Assembly (NCBI GenBank): GCA_964023205.1
Contig: OZ026850.1
Coordinates: 1,572,368-1,636,367, forward strand
Length of the DNA: 64,000 bases
Direction: 5' to 3'
DNA from: Lutraria lutraria
Lineage: Eukaryota > Mollusca > Bivalvia > Venerida > Mactridae
The notes beneath the pieces are model-generated. The model saw only the letters and a list, made by a program, of their open reading frames with translations, was not told where the DNA came from and made no database searches. This document shows, one piece after another, positions 11,701-21,259 of this stretch; within the stretch, counting starts at the first letter, position 1; each line of letters starts with the position of its first letter. Made by a program: the position numbers and the translations under genes.

Positions 11701-13513
11701 TTTTGTTGTGTACTAGTGACAGGCTGTAGATACTCAGAAGATTTTCAGAAATACAGGCGTATATATCTCTGACGTGGGGAGATTTGTATGACAAAAAAAA
11801 ACAAAAAAAAAACAATAAATTTATCTTCTTTAATTTTAGTCCGCTAGCCGTCGAGTTGGTTTGTCTTGTGCCAATTGTCATACGTCAACAACAACGTTAT
11901 GGCGACGTAACAGCGAAGGAGAACCCGTATGTAACGCTTGTGGACTTTACTACAAACTTCATGGGGTAAGTAAAACTTATTAAAACTCTTTTAAAACACA
12001 AACAATTCCGACCTCTCAGCATATGGTATGTGTAAATAATTGCATTTCGTTCACGTCTTAATTTTTTTTATCAAACGTTAATATACTCTAGTGTTTCTAA
12101 ATTCGATTTTAAATGAAAGCCAACCATCATAAAATAGTTTTGTCTATAATTTTGAAAACAACACATCATTTTCCCTGGTGCAATTGTAAACCTCTCTGAT
12201 AAATATACATGTATCTTAAAGCTAAATTAATTTTCTTTGTACTAAACAATTTTCACAAACACGTTTATAGTCAAGTCCGTCTTTGATGATTTCGTTTTGG
12301 AGATTATGAAGGATTTCGGACAATCTTTTTATGAATTCAAATTTTATACAAAACACACCACTAATTCATTTAAATCTTAGGTTACTTAATTTAAAATCAA
12401 ACTTAATATACTTTACTTTTCCCTTGTATAAAACATCGTTTGAAAATACAGAGGAAAATTTAATAAGTACAAATACAAGCGCGCATGCGTTGTTGAGTAA
12501 CTGAAAATTTAATCCAAAAATTTAATTACTTATACATGTAGGAATAAGTTCACATTTTTTAAAGCAAATTAATGACTTTATTTCAAACCTCGAAATGTCA
12601 AAAAGAATTTTCTAGCGCAATTAATAAAGTGTCATTTATGACGTCATTAGTGATATTATTTAAATTATTCATTCGAAATCGGTTGGACATTGTCCGAAGT
12701 TTCTATTATACGAGAAACAATGTTTACATATTTACTTCTGATTTTAGGTAAATCGTCCTCTAGCCATGAAAAAAGATGGAATTCAAACCCGGAAGCGGAA
12801 GCCGAAAAATATGAATACCAAAAATAGCAAAAATGGGACCAGTACGCCGAATACTTCCGGTTCCGGTAATGTTGCGAAATCGGAATCATCAGAAGGTAAG
12901 AAAACATGTGAAAATATGAGAAAAAATGTAAATATGAGAAAAAATGTGAAATACTCTATATTAAAATATAAATTTATTTTATATTTATAAATTTGAAAGC
13001 ACACGAATTGAAAACAAATGATTAAAACATAGGCCTACCACCATCTTGCTACATGTATTTAGCATAACAACAATTTCTATGAGTATATTGCTAATTTTGA
13101 TTCAGAAAAATCTATTTTTTATTCCAGACATAAAATCCAGTGGATCTCCATCTAGTCTTGGCAGCAGCAGCAACAACAACAACAATAATAATCCTGATCA
13201 AAGTTCAAGTCCGTATACTCTGACGTCACTTCCGCCAATGAACAATGGCGGCGTTCCAGGTCTGATGCTGCCGCATGCTCCGATGGGTTCTTACCTCACA
13301 CAGGGTCAAGGCCAGAGACAAGATACCAACATCAAAGTTGAGACACCGGAAAACTTGACTGCGCATGTGCAGTACAGCTCTCAACCGTCACCAGGGAAAC
13401 ATCACGCGAGTATAGACAACGACCAAGCGTATTCACATAGCGTTAACGCCCTTGGTCTCGCGCCAAACGACTCGTCTGCAAACCTAGGAACTGTCAGTGT
13501 TGGTGCAAGTTAA
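5560..13513 (+). CDS. GATA456: Gene A: GATA4/5/6-class zinc-finger transcription factor (5'-incomplete)
   Basis: Nuclear DNA-binding transcription factor that recognises WGATAR sites; the family directs endoderm, gut and heart/mesoderm development in animals. Five exons are visible: 5560-5732, 6240-6350 (cassette), 11840-11965, 12748-12895 and 13128-13513, with AG/GT borders and compatible phases. They encode about 277 residues without the cassette and 314 with it. Both fingers have the GATA pattern C-X2-C-X17-C-X2-C. The post-finger tail [20 protein letters not shown] places it in the GATA4/5/6 class rather than GATA1/2/3. The activation-domain exon with the start codon was not found and must lie upstream, since the N-finger exon starts in phase 1. 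It converges with gene B, its paralogue. The large intron 6351-11839 contains repeats and GATA-motif clusters. Confidence 0.95.
6240..6350 (+). CDS. GATA456: Gene A cassette exon between the two zinc fingers
   Basis: A 111-nt segment (37 codons) in phase 0 on both sides, matching the phase-0 end of the N-finger exon and phase-0 start of the C-finger exon. It has no stop in that frame; a pyrimidine-rich tract and TTTATAG precede it, and AAA|GTAGGT follows. The peptide includes [17 protein letters not shown] and a terminal ARSK. Gene B has a homologous segment at the same place (42091-42186), which is the main evidence that this is a real exon. In GATA proteins I know, the finger exons join directly, so it is probably alternatively spliced. 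The donor departs from GTAAGT. No transcript evidence is available here. Confidence 0.8.
6399..6467. repeat. Foldback element with ACTGGTACCCGTT / AACGGGAACCAGT ends
   Basis: A 69-bp segment with imperfect inverted ends. Its inner block CCCGTTCCATGTTGCAGTGC is shared with the family D copy at 16121-16268 (and partly at 2900-3067), so it may be a fragment or relative of that family. It lies just downstream of the cassette exon of gene A. Confidence 0.5.
7904..7974. promoter_or_regulatory. Inverted pair plus third GATA motif inside gene A intron
   Basis: CTTATCA (7904-7910) and TGATAAG (7916-7922) form an inverted pair separated by 5 bp, and CTTATCT follows at 7968-7974. All three are full 7-bp GATA sites. 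Palindromic or closely paired GATA sites are the class bound with help from the N-finger in vertebrate GATA1. Autoregulation is inference. Confidence 0.4.
8374..8553 (+). repeat. Family A inverted-repeat element
   Basis: It begins AGTCAAACCTGTG and ends ATAAGTTTGACTGTGG. The flanks (8282-8373 and 8554-8640) themselves look like halves of another inverted repeat containing ACGACCACTTACCTC and AACCTCGACAATGTGACC, so this copy may have inserted into an older element. Confidence 0.8.
9052..9230 (+). repeat. Family B inverted-repeat element
   Basis: It runs from TACAGTACAACCTCTCC to GGAGAGGTTGCACTGTA, giving near-perfect terminal inverted repeats over about 17 bp. The interior has the same CCTCTCTAG and AACAACA blocks as the other copies. 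No reading frame. Confidence 0.85.
9547..9631 (+). repeat. 17-bp tandem repeat, five copies
   Basis: Five head-to-tail copies of GTGTCGAGGTGGACGTT, the first and fourth with one or two changes and the fifth diverging at its end. The open frame across it repeats because of the tandem structure and is not a gene. The unit resembles the terminal GTCGAGGTGG motif of local inverted-repeat elements, so it may be an expansion of such an end. Confidence 0.85.
11840..11965 (+). CDS. GATA456: Gene A exon: C-terminal GATA zinc finger
   Basis: Acceptor TTTTAG precedes 11840 and donor GTAAGT starts at 11966. The exon is 126 nt, 42 codons, phase 0 at both ends. It begins [13 protein letters not shown] and ends [12 protein letters not shown]. 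The finger loop is [17 protein letters not shown], 17 residues between the cysteine pairs. This is the finger that gives specific WGATAR binding in the family. The third loop residue is Ser, where gene B and most family members have Thr; the change is conservative. Confidence 0.97.
12748..12895 (+). CDS. GATA456: Gene A exon: basic tail after the C-finger
   Basis: Acceptor ATTTTAG and donor GTAAGA bound 148 nt: 49 codons plus one base (phase 1 exit). It starts [20 protein letters not shown], the basic tail that contacts the minor groove and provides the nuclear localisation signal in GATA4/5/6 proteins. A Ser/Thr/Asn-rich, low-complexity stretch follows ([20 protein letters not shown]). The intron before it is 782 bp and the one after it is 232 bp. 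Confidence 0.95.
13128..13513 (+). CDS. GATA456: Gene A terminal coding exon
   Basis: Acceptor ATTCCAG precedes 13128. Two bases complete a GAT codon, followed by 127 codons and TAA at 13511-13513. The protein is low-complexity and Ser/Asn/Pro rich, with a run of seven Asn and proline-rich [16 protein letters not shown], as expected for a GATA4/5/6 C-terminal regulatory region. NIKVETPE fits the SUMO-acceptor consensus (hydrophobic-K-x-E). The end is [10 protein letters not shown]. Little sequence is shared with the gene B C-terminus, so this part has diverged. Confidence 0.93.
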
Positions 13514-14010
13514 TACCACAGAACAACAAACGGTAACAACGAAACATAAAATAATTGCCCGGCATTGTCTTTGAATTTGACTCAATACTTGTGTTAGTGA
13601 CATAATGCGATTTAACTTCTAACGAATTAAGAGCAGTGCACGTGTATTGATTATGAAAAATGACGTTTGTTCTTACGTGATTTATACGTAAATGACGTCA
13701 CTGTTGAGGAAAAATACAATATGGCATTCAGAACGTTTTAGTACGACGGCCATGTTGTGTATATAGCGTCTCACGATGGAAGTCACGTGTCATATGTATA
13801 GACTCGTTTCACGCGAGATTTTGACGCTTAAGGTCATGTGATGTTTGTGTGTGACACTGGCGAACAATCCGGTGCTATTTTTAGACAAAATATTTGTGAT
13901 TATGTTTAAAATATCATTCCTACTTGTCTTAGATTTGTGTAAAAACGTGTCGGTGACGTCACGTAATACGTAATGGAGACTTGGTACAAATCGGATTGTG
14001 TGTCCTGAAC

Positions 14011-14180
14011 TACAGTGCAACCTCTCCAAAGCAACACCCTTTATGTTGTTTGGTGTTGTTGAGAGATTGTTGCTCTAGGGAGGCTAAATTAATAGTTAAA
14101 TCATGCTGTTGGAAAATCATGATGTTGTTGAAGGGAGGTTGTTGCCCAAGAGAGGGTCGCTCTAGAGAGGTTGCACTGTG
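14011..14180 (-). repeat. Family B inverted-repeat element, reversed
   Basis: It begins TACAGTGCAACCTCTCCAAAG and ends AGAGAGGTTGCACTGTG, reading as the reverse complement of the 3653 and 9052 copies. It lies about 0.5 kb after the gene A stop, possibly in the 3' UTR. Confidence 0.85.
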
Positions 14181-14823
14181 TTATTATAATTATCATTCTT
14201 AGATATTTTACGAAGGTAGAGCTGTTAATAGCTTTTATATCCAATCTTTGTGTTAAAATTTAAACAATTCATTTTAAATTGTAAATATTTGGAGTTCTGT
14301 GGGAAATTGACAAGTGTGGCAGCGAGACGTAGTATTTTTTTATGGAAGAATTTTATGTTTTTAACAAAGATGAAAACGCTGAAAAACTTTTGTATTTTTT
14401 TCAGTTCCTGTTTAAAACAATTCTCTTCCATTAATTGTAATATGTCTCTTTTGGGTTATTTATCTTCTTTTTATTTTGAAGCGTACCAAATCATTTCGTA
14501 CTCGATATTCGTACTTACATGTTTCGTACCAAAATTAGGTTAATCAATTTAGGGTAATATTTAGGTAAATTGAAGCTCCTGTTTATACAAGCAACACTGA
14601 AATTAGTCACATTGTATGTTTTATCATTTAGTTTTCACTCACTCATTGTTAACTTTCAAGTTTTGATATAAAACAAACCAGAATACCTCACATAGAAAAA
14701 ATGCTCGATTATGTTAAACAATTATATAAACTGTAGACGCAAGTAGATTTAGTTACACTTAGAACACCATATAGTTATCGTCATAACCATTTTCTTGAAT
14801 CATTTTTATCACTATTGCATTGG

Positions 14824-14902
14824 TCACGTGACTATACAGCAAGTTTTTTTACTTCATTAGTCGCCATCTTGAATTGACACCGAATATCACGTGACCCTCA
14901 CG
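14824..14902. promoter_or_regulatory. TCACGTGA palindrome pair with GCCATCTTG
   Basis: TCACGTGA occurs at 14824-14831 and 14887-14894, another CACGTG follows at about 14899, and GCCATCTTG (YY1-like) lies between. CACGTG is the E-box core bound by bHLH-zip factors, and TCACGTGA is the M-box bound by MITF/TFE factors in vertebrates. Regulatory use here is inference. Confidence 0.35.
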
Positions 14903-16120
14903 TGTTTTGTTTTTGAAGTTTTTGTTTACATTTGTATTTTCATACCAAGTGATTATTTATAAATAATTTGTGAAATCTTTTTAACCCAATGATAAAACAT
15001 TCTGATTTAAAGGTTCTTAACTACAGATAGACATTCAGTTTGTTCTTGTTACGTAAGTATGAATCTAGACATACGGAACACCTGATTTGAACATTTTTAG
15101 AACGCTTTTCCACTGTTAGGTTACTTCGGTAGATGTTTTTAGCTGCTGCGCAAATGTTTTTATAAATAAACGCAGGCTGCAAATATTATATCTACGTACA
15201 TTTGTATTTTCATCAATCCCAATCGAAATAAAGCAAGTGGTCAGATTTCGAAATTAAAAAAACTAAATCCGGAGTATATATAGGCCCTTTGATTTTTTCA
15301 TCGGTGAAATTCACCTTCTTACCTCTAGATAAATAAATAAATAAAGTAAATTGTGTGACATTTTGTTATTTTATTAATATTGGCTCATATCAATGTATAT
15401 AATATGAAACAAATATATGATATCTGTGAACATTTTATTCCTGATTTCTGAAAATTTCGTTTCTTTGGGTTCTTTTTCTCAAATCGTTGTTGTTGTTATT
15501 GTAATTAATGATCTAATCTACGTGGACTATTTACTTTATACATGTCTATGAACGTAATTATTATGGATATATTATTCTAAATGAACAAAACGACCCGTGC
15601 ATGCGATCAACGCTTTTTTTTTGTTAATGATCAAATATGATTTCACGTCGCATGCGTAACGTAAGTGAACATCAATTTTCTAATAGCAATATTTTGATTT
15701 TTTTTAAAACTATAACATGCGACGATTAAAAATAAGCGATGTTTATTTTACTTTAATTTCTTATCAATACAATTTTTATTTTTCAAAAGTTTGTCTTAAT
15801 AAACTTTACCGAGGGATTACTCATTACAACGAACAATTTGCACTAGTTTCGGATACTGCAATGTTCGGACATAGTTATTTTGTGTCAGTTTGTTAAACAA
15901 TCGGGCATAGCAAGTAATTTAACCAGAATTATTATATATACTTGTATATGGATCGAAACATGAGATAAATGATACATGCTGGTTACATTTCTTACTTTTG
16001 AATAACAATATGCATGTCCGAACACTGTACTGTCCGAAACTAGTGTATGAATGAAAACATAAAACAACAGTTTAAGGTAGAATTTTTTAATGTAACTGTG
16101 CATTGTAGATACAGTTACTA

Positions 16121-16268
16121 TTGTACGATTTTTGGAAACTGAATTATATTTAGCTTTCCATAGTCGTTACTCACTTGGCGCGCATGAATTTAAACTAGTT
16201 CCCGTTCCATGTTGCAGTGCAAGTCTGTGTAAGTTCAGTTTCCATGAGTATTTTCAGTACTTTGATTA
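16121..16268 (+). repeat. Family D repeat, copy 2
   Basis: Matches 2900-3067 over TTTGGAAACTGAA, TAGTCGTTACTCAC, GGCGCGCATGAATTT, AAGTTCAGTTTCCATGAGT and TTTCAGTACTTTGATT. GGAAACTGAA and TTCAGTTTCC are inverted ends. Confidence 0.75.
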
Positions 16269-16407
16269 TGTATATACTTAGTATATTTGTTTTGTACAGA
16301 AATGTCTTAAAGTCAAATGAACACGAAGTTATAATTTATATTCGAAATAAAATTGTGTTTGAAGTATTCATGTTTTTGTTTTTGGTAGATCAATATACAT
16401 GTGCGTG

Positions 16408-16609
16408 TCACGTGATTTGTGTGTTTTTATTCATTGTGAAAGTCAAAATCACGTTACCGGATCCATCACGTGACGGATAATATTACGTCACTGGAACCAG
16501 TGCGAGATATGAGTCATCACGTGACAGGTACCATTACGCGACGGAAACCATCACGTGACAATAATCATAACGTGACGGAAACCATCACGTGACAGGAATC
16601 ATGACGTCA
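16408..16609. repeat. Degenerate tandem array of TCACGTGA / TGACGTCA palindromes
   Basis: Exact TCACGTGA lies at 16408, 16466, 16517, 16551 and 16585, interleaved with variants such as ATTACGTCAC, TTACGCGAC and ATAACGTGAC, and ending in TGACGTCA at 16602. Units read roughly CCATCACGTGACGGAA with irregular 16-35 bp spacing. This looks like an old tandem repeat whose unit contains an E-box, or a dense bHLH-zip/CREB platform. It lies about 2.9 kb beyond the gene A stop. Confidence 0.7.
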
Positions 16610-16949
16610 CAGAAATATAATCAGAGAACAGAAATATGTATTCGTAGACATCGGTGCTTTGAATTCGTGAGGCATGCCGCCTGCTTGCGGGACGCATAAT
16701 TAAATTCATTGTTGGCACTGATAAGCAGACCATCGTACACAAAAGACAAAAACAACAACATTAAACGGACCTCGGAAATAGCTGAATTGAATGAGACAGC
16801 ATCAGTCTTGCTATTAACAACAATACATCTATACAACATAAAAAACGTTGGAATAAATCAAATTAACAACAAAGCTTCACATTACAACCATCTCAATGTA
16901 ACGACCACTTCATTATAACGGCCGCTTATTTTCTTATTACTTCCACTAT

Positions 16950-17176
16950 ACAGTTTAACCTGTGAACAAAGGCCACCACTGAGAGAGACAAAATGTGGCC
17001 GCTATTGACAGATGAACTTTATATGTAGGTCATTTTGTTCTTAATAATCAATGACGGTTTTTAAAGGAATGGCCTTCATTCGGAGATGGCCGTTAGTGAC
17101 TTAGTAATTCGATTACCCCAGTAAAAGACCATTTTTCGGATTTTTAGAGTGGTATTAATTTTGAGGTTTTACTGCA
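16950..17176 (+). repeat. Family A element, possibly nested in another inverted repeat
   Basis: It begins CAGTTTAACCTGTGAACAAAGG and continues with the family A blocks (GACAAAATGTGGCC, TCAATGACGG, TTCATTCGGAGATGG). The left flank has ACGACCACTTCATTATAACG and the right end GAGGTTTTACTGCAC, which pair loosely as the ends of a second element, as at 8282-8640. Confidence 0.7.
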
Positions 17177-17250
17177 CATTGTAATCAATTATATATGTTT
17201 AAATACAAAAATACCGTTTGTGCTAGATCTATCCGTAGGCTTAGACATAA

Positions 17251-17330
17251 AAACAGAACAGAACATATTTTTATTAAGTAACGTATACACACATGCATCT
17301 TGTTACAAACATATGCAAAGATATATTTAT
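17251..17330 (-). repeat. Retroelement 3' end with (GTTCT)n tail
   Basis: On the minus strand the sequence reads AATAAAAATATGTTCTGTTCTGTTTTT, a polyadenylation-like signal followed by GTTCT repeats. The same tail occurs at 37441-37500, 46103-46190 and 54483-54830, next to different or related bodies. Probably a LINE or SINE 3' terminus. Confidence 0.45.
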
Positions 17331-17539
17331 TTTATCACGTGACAACAAACACACCCTTACGCACACGTACTCACGCACACTCACACCCACACCCGTCAAA
17401 AAAGCAATTTCTTTCACCGGAACGTCTTGGTATTTAGACCGTTCCATTCCAATTAAATGACATTGATAGATTGTTGTATTGAAAGTAGCCCAATTTCGGA
17501 TATCACCATTTTTTCGGATGGTTGGCGGAAATCACGGCA

Positions 17540-17617
17540 TTTTCATTCGTGGGGATTTGATATCATGGATGAGCCGACCAACGAAATCCACGAAATTAAA
17601 TCCCCACGAAAATGAAT
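17540..17617. repeat. Family F short inverted repeat, copy 1
   Basis: TTCATTCGTGGGGATTTGAT and ATTAAATCCCCACGAAAATG form inverted arms around ATGGATGAGCCGACC. The same unit is at 43718-43797, followed in both places by ATGATTCCATAGTAT. Confidence 0.8.
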
Positions 17618-17713
17618 GATTCCATAGTATGGTATCTTTGATATATTGTATTTTGCCAGTGAGTACACATGCATGTTCAGTGACCGTATTCAAGCATACA
17701 GCCAAACATGTCA

Positions 17714-17880
17714 ACAGATGTCATCCGTAGGAAAGACAAAATTCGGCTTTTATAAACAGGTGGCCTTTATTCAGAGGTCATTTTGTTCTAAATAATCAAT
17801 GAAAGTGCTTTCAAGAATCGCCTTTATTTACAGGGTGGCCTTGATTCGGAGGTGGTCGCTAACACAGGTTTTATTGTATT
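17714..17880 (+). repeat. Family A inverted-repeat element next to the assembly gap
   Basis: It contains GTAGGAAAGACAAAATTCGG, AAACAGGTGGCCTTTATTC, AATCAATGA and GGAGGTGGTCGC, and ends AACACAGGTTTTATTGTA. It stops about 20 bp before the N run, so a repetitive end may have contributed to the gap. Confidence 0.75.
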
Positions 17881-17902
17881 TATATTTAACGTTCGGTCAA
17901 CC

Positions 17903-18102
17903 NNNNNNNNNNNNNNNNNNNNNNNNNNNNNNNNNNNNNNNNNNNNNNNNNNNNNNNNNNNNNNNNNNNNNNNNNNNNNNNNNNNNNNNNNNNNNNNNNN
18001 NNNNNNNNNNNNNNNNNNNNNNNNNNNNNNNNNNNNNNNNNNNNNNNNNNNNNNNNNNNNNNNNNNNNNNNNNNNNNNNNNNNNNNNNNNNNNNNNNNNN
18101 NN
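17903..18102. other. Assembly gap of 200 N
   Basis: A run of exactly 200 N. GTTCGGTCAACC stands immediately before the gap (17891-17902) and is repeated immediately after it (18103-18114). A round-number gap flanked by the same 12 bases suggests overlapping contig ends rather than missing sequence. Open frames drawn across it are meaningless. Confidence 0.99.
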
Positions 18103-19276
18103 GTTCGGTCAACCGTGAGACATCACTGACAGTTTTATATGCAAACAAAAGATATGACGAATTTTTAAGTCCAAACTTTACGTAATAAAAATTCCCTGAT
18201 GTCACAGAGCGCGGGTCATATACTTGTTTCGTTTCATTTCTGGTTAAACAACTTGTTGCTGTTCCATGTTCTGCTTCGAAAATATTGCACGAAACGACAA
18301 AAGAAATCTTTTATCAACCATCTGCTGATTGGTATGTCGTTGTAGGCAGGTGGTTGAAGCTCTGGTAGGGACCTTAATTTAGGGGTCACTTGAGACATCT
18401 GGAGAAATACCAGGGTAGTTCAACGTCAATTCCACGGGGTTTTAAATAAGCCTCGAAAACATGCGATCTTTATCTCGCAGATACGTTTCTTGTATAGCAC
18501 ATGTTTATTATATAAGAAGTTTCACCTTGTAAATCATTTCATATATAACAAGTTTATCTTGATATCTCGTCAAAACATTAAAATTAAGATACCGTGAGAA
18601 CTTGCCAGAATCGGTTTAATTTCTATTTTAGGTCTTTCATAAAAAATATTTCGGACTTATTCGGTCGTTTCCGTTTTTTATCGGTGCCTATACAGCTTAC
18701 AGTCTCGAGAATCTTCGGGCATTTCCGTATAACGGTTATAACCCACGACATAAAAATTGATATTCGCAATGAATCAGCATAGCTTTGATTTAACTGTGGT
18801 CCTTTTTTTAAGTTTGGGGTAAAATCGGACAAACCCAAATTGCTACGGAGAATACCGATTGGAAATCACCATTTTCCGTGTCACACATGTTTAGCTTTCC
18901 AAAAAACACACAATGCCTTTTGTTTTTTCGTCGCGATGTGAAACTAGATCGAATTAAGGATAGTCCGATATGAAAACCAATATTATAATTATATCACTTA
19001 AGATAAAAGACCCCCCCCCCCCAAAAAAAGCACAAACTTGATTATTGCCTTATCAACGCGCATATGTTACAATACAACCGAAAATCCTTTCTCATTTTGA
19101 ACAATTCATGTGTTGATATTTAATGCATGCACACGTTTTCTGGGAACATTTGGTATTTACATAATGAGATTTTTTAAAAAGAGGCTGCTTTTGTCACTGG
19201 TTTGGCTGCACTGCCAAACAAAAATATATTTTTGTACAATATTTCTAAAAAAAATCCTAGAATACAAGAGTTCCCA

Positions 19277-19463
19277 TATACCGTTCAACCTCTCCAGAGC
19301 GACCCTCTCTTGAACAACACCCTCCCTGCAACAACAGTATGATTTTATCACACGGCGCGAGTTAACTATCAATTTAACCACTCTTGAGCAACAAACTCTC
19401 AACAACAAACAACATAATTTTGCTACTCCCAAAAGGTGGTTGCTTAGGAGATGTTCCACTGTG
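19277..19463 (+). repeat. Family B inverted-repeat element
   Basis: It starts ATACCGTTCAACCTCTCCAG and ends TTAGGAGATGTTCCACTGTGG, with the internal AACCACTCTTGAGCAAC and CAACAACA blocks. More diverged than the other copies. Confidence 0.75.
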
Positions 19464-20306
19464 GTTATGTTTTCACGACGTAAATTTACTAATTTGGTGA
19501 ACGCAATTTATAATAGACATTGGAAGAACATTACATTAAGGAACAAGCCCTTTGATTTACATTTTTTCTTGTTTCTTCAATACACAGGTAAGAAAACGAG
19601 TTTCAATATTCATAGCCACAATTTTTATGTACATTTTTTTTCTAGCCATTATTTTTATTTTCACAATATTTATTAACTGTTATCTCCGATCAAGTATACA
19701 AAATTACAGCATTTTGTCGAAGCACTGAAGAACCGCCAGGCATTACTTGATATTGTTTTGTTTTTTAATTATTAAACACCAATTTTAAGAGACAATGCAT
19801 TAGAAAATGGCTGGCTCTGCCTACCTACCGACCGCTGTATATTTAGGGGAGAGGAAATCATGTATTTTTTCCTAACTAGGTTAAAATTGTACACAGGGAC
19901 ATTTAAGATACGAAGAAGTTTATATAGCAAGCCATGGAGATAAGTTTAGAAGATGAACCCGACTTTTATAATAAGACATTGTTTGTAAACGGATTGCAGT
20001 GTTTTGAATGCGCATTAATTAGTGACAAATCCCACCATTGCCCCAGTGTTGTAAAACACAGACTGCTCTCGTAGTTAACGATAAACAATAGCACATTTAT
20101 GTCAAAATACACACAACCGGACTATATCTTTCCACGTTTCAAACCGGAACCCAAAACAAGTGTTATTTACGAGCTGTGGTTTGTGGGAAAATTTATTCTG
20201 GACAAAATCGACCTCGGAATAAAATGATAAAAACGAAAAGCTGAAAAAAAATTAACATAATGGTTAGAACTTTACAGTGGCGTTAAATCTTATTTAAAAA
20301 AACTCT

Positions 20307-20642
20307 ATGGATCGGAGGTCTAGTGGTAACGTAGCGGACAACGAATCGGAAGGTCATGGGTTCGATTCTCGGTTCCGCTTTCCAGTGTATCAGGGACGCT
20401 TCGCTTGTCCCCATCACAACTACCAATCCAGGTACTGTGTTTTGAAAAATCACGTGGAAAGGGGAGATGCGGGTATCGACGCATTACACCGGGCACAATA
20501 AAGGACCAGGAAAAACTATTTGAATTAAGAATAGGGTTATAAATGCCCAGGTCTCCTGTATCTTCCCCCACCCCCCTCTGTCTTGGGTGGCCCTGAAATG
20601 ACCATAGCTGTCGTATAGGCTGTTAAACATCAAATAAAAAAC
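20307..20642 (+). mobile_element. tRNA-derived SINE, full-length-looking copy
   Basis: The head reads like a tRNA: GGTCTAGTGGTAACG fits an RNA polymerase III A box and GGTTCGATTCTC a B box, about 45 bp apart. The body includes TTACACCGGGCACAATAAAG, GACCAGGAAAAACTATT and CTCCTGTATCTTC. The 3' part has TGACCATAGCTGTCG and GCTGTTAAACA before an A-rich end. The body and 3' motifs recur at about 31.9, 49.2 and 63.7 kb. It needs a partner LINE to move and has no coding capacity. Confidence 0.85.
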
Positions 20643-21244
20643 CTGATCTCCTCAGAATAAGGCCAAATGCTCACGCCTGAATTTTTTCCTTACGGTTTTT
20701 GTTTACAGGGCCTTTAGTATCACAGTGGCCTGTTTGTATAGGATACGCTTTGGGTAAATACAATTCATACAATTCATAATTGAATAGCTATTTGAGCTTT
20801 GAAATAAGATACCACCGACGGCTGTGTCCATGTAACATCATTTTGTTATCAAATCAATATTATTCAAAAGCACGCAAAACCACAAAAAAATAATGCTCAA
20901 AATAACAATTTGTAAACAGAGGGCTCTAATTCAAGGCGTGTTCCGAGAAATACCATAAGATTCATATGGGTGAAATGTGATACGAAAATGTGTTGCTCTC
21001 ACCGCAGAAATTTAGTGGGATCCGCGTAAATGGACCACAAATGGCAAGGTGATATATCATCAATTAATTACAGCTTGCATGGTTCAGATAAAAACGCGGC
21101 ATGAAATATGAATAAATTCTATTCTAATTTTTCACGAACCCCCTCAAACGTCATAAATATTACTTAGGGCGTTAGGAAAGTCGTTTCTTGACGCGTATGG
21201 CAAAGCCGCGCACTGCATCATGGGTGATTGGGTCAGACATGCGC

Positions 21245-21259
21245 AGATAAGACTTATCT
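21245..21259. promoter_or_regulatory. Perfect GATA-site palindrome
   Basis: AGATAAG, one spacer base, then CTTATCT: a perfect 7-bp inverted pair of GATA sites. It lies in a short GC-richer patch (about 21190-21310) in otherwise AT-rich DNA, between the two GATA genes. A double site is a plausible high-affinity element for a two-finger GATA protein; this is inference. Confidence 0.4.

Larger units (their letters stand above)
6351..11839 (+). other. Large intron of gene A between cassette exon and C-finger exon
   Basis: This 5.5 kb intron starts GTAGGT and ends TTTTAG. It contains the foldback at 6399, a GATA-motif cluster at 7904-7974, family A at 8374-8553, family B at 9052-9230, and a 17-bp tandem repeat at 9547-9631. 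The rest is AT-rich with no recognisable coding exon on either strand. The antisense open frames near 10.7-11.2 kb resemble nothing I know and look like chance. Confidence 0.8.

Noticed and set aside
17799..18205. Open frames running through the N run
   Set aside because: The unknown bases cannot show stop codons, so the frames have no meaning.
20307..20385. Functional tRNA genes (also 23436, 25860, 58215, 63800)
   Set aside because: A- and B-box-like motifs are present but the cloverleaf pairing is poor and the sequence continues into shared SINE bodies.
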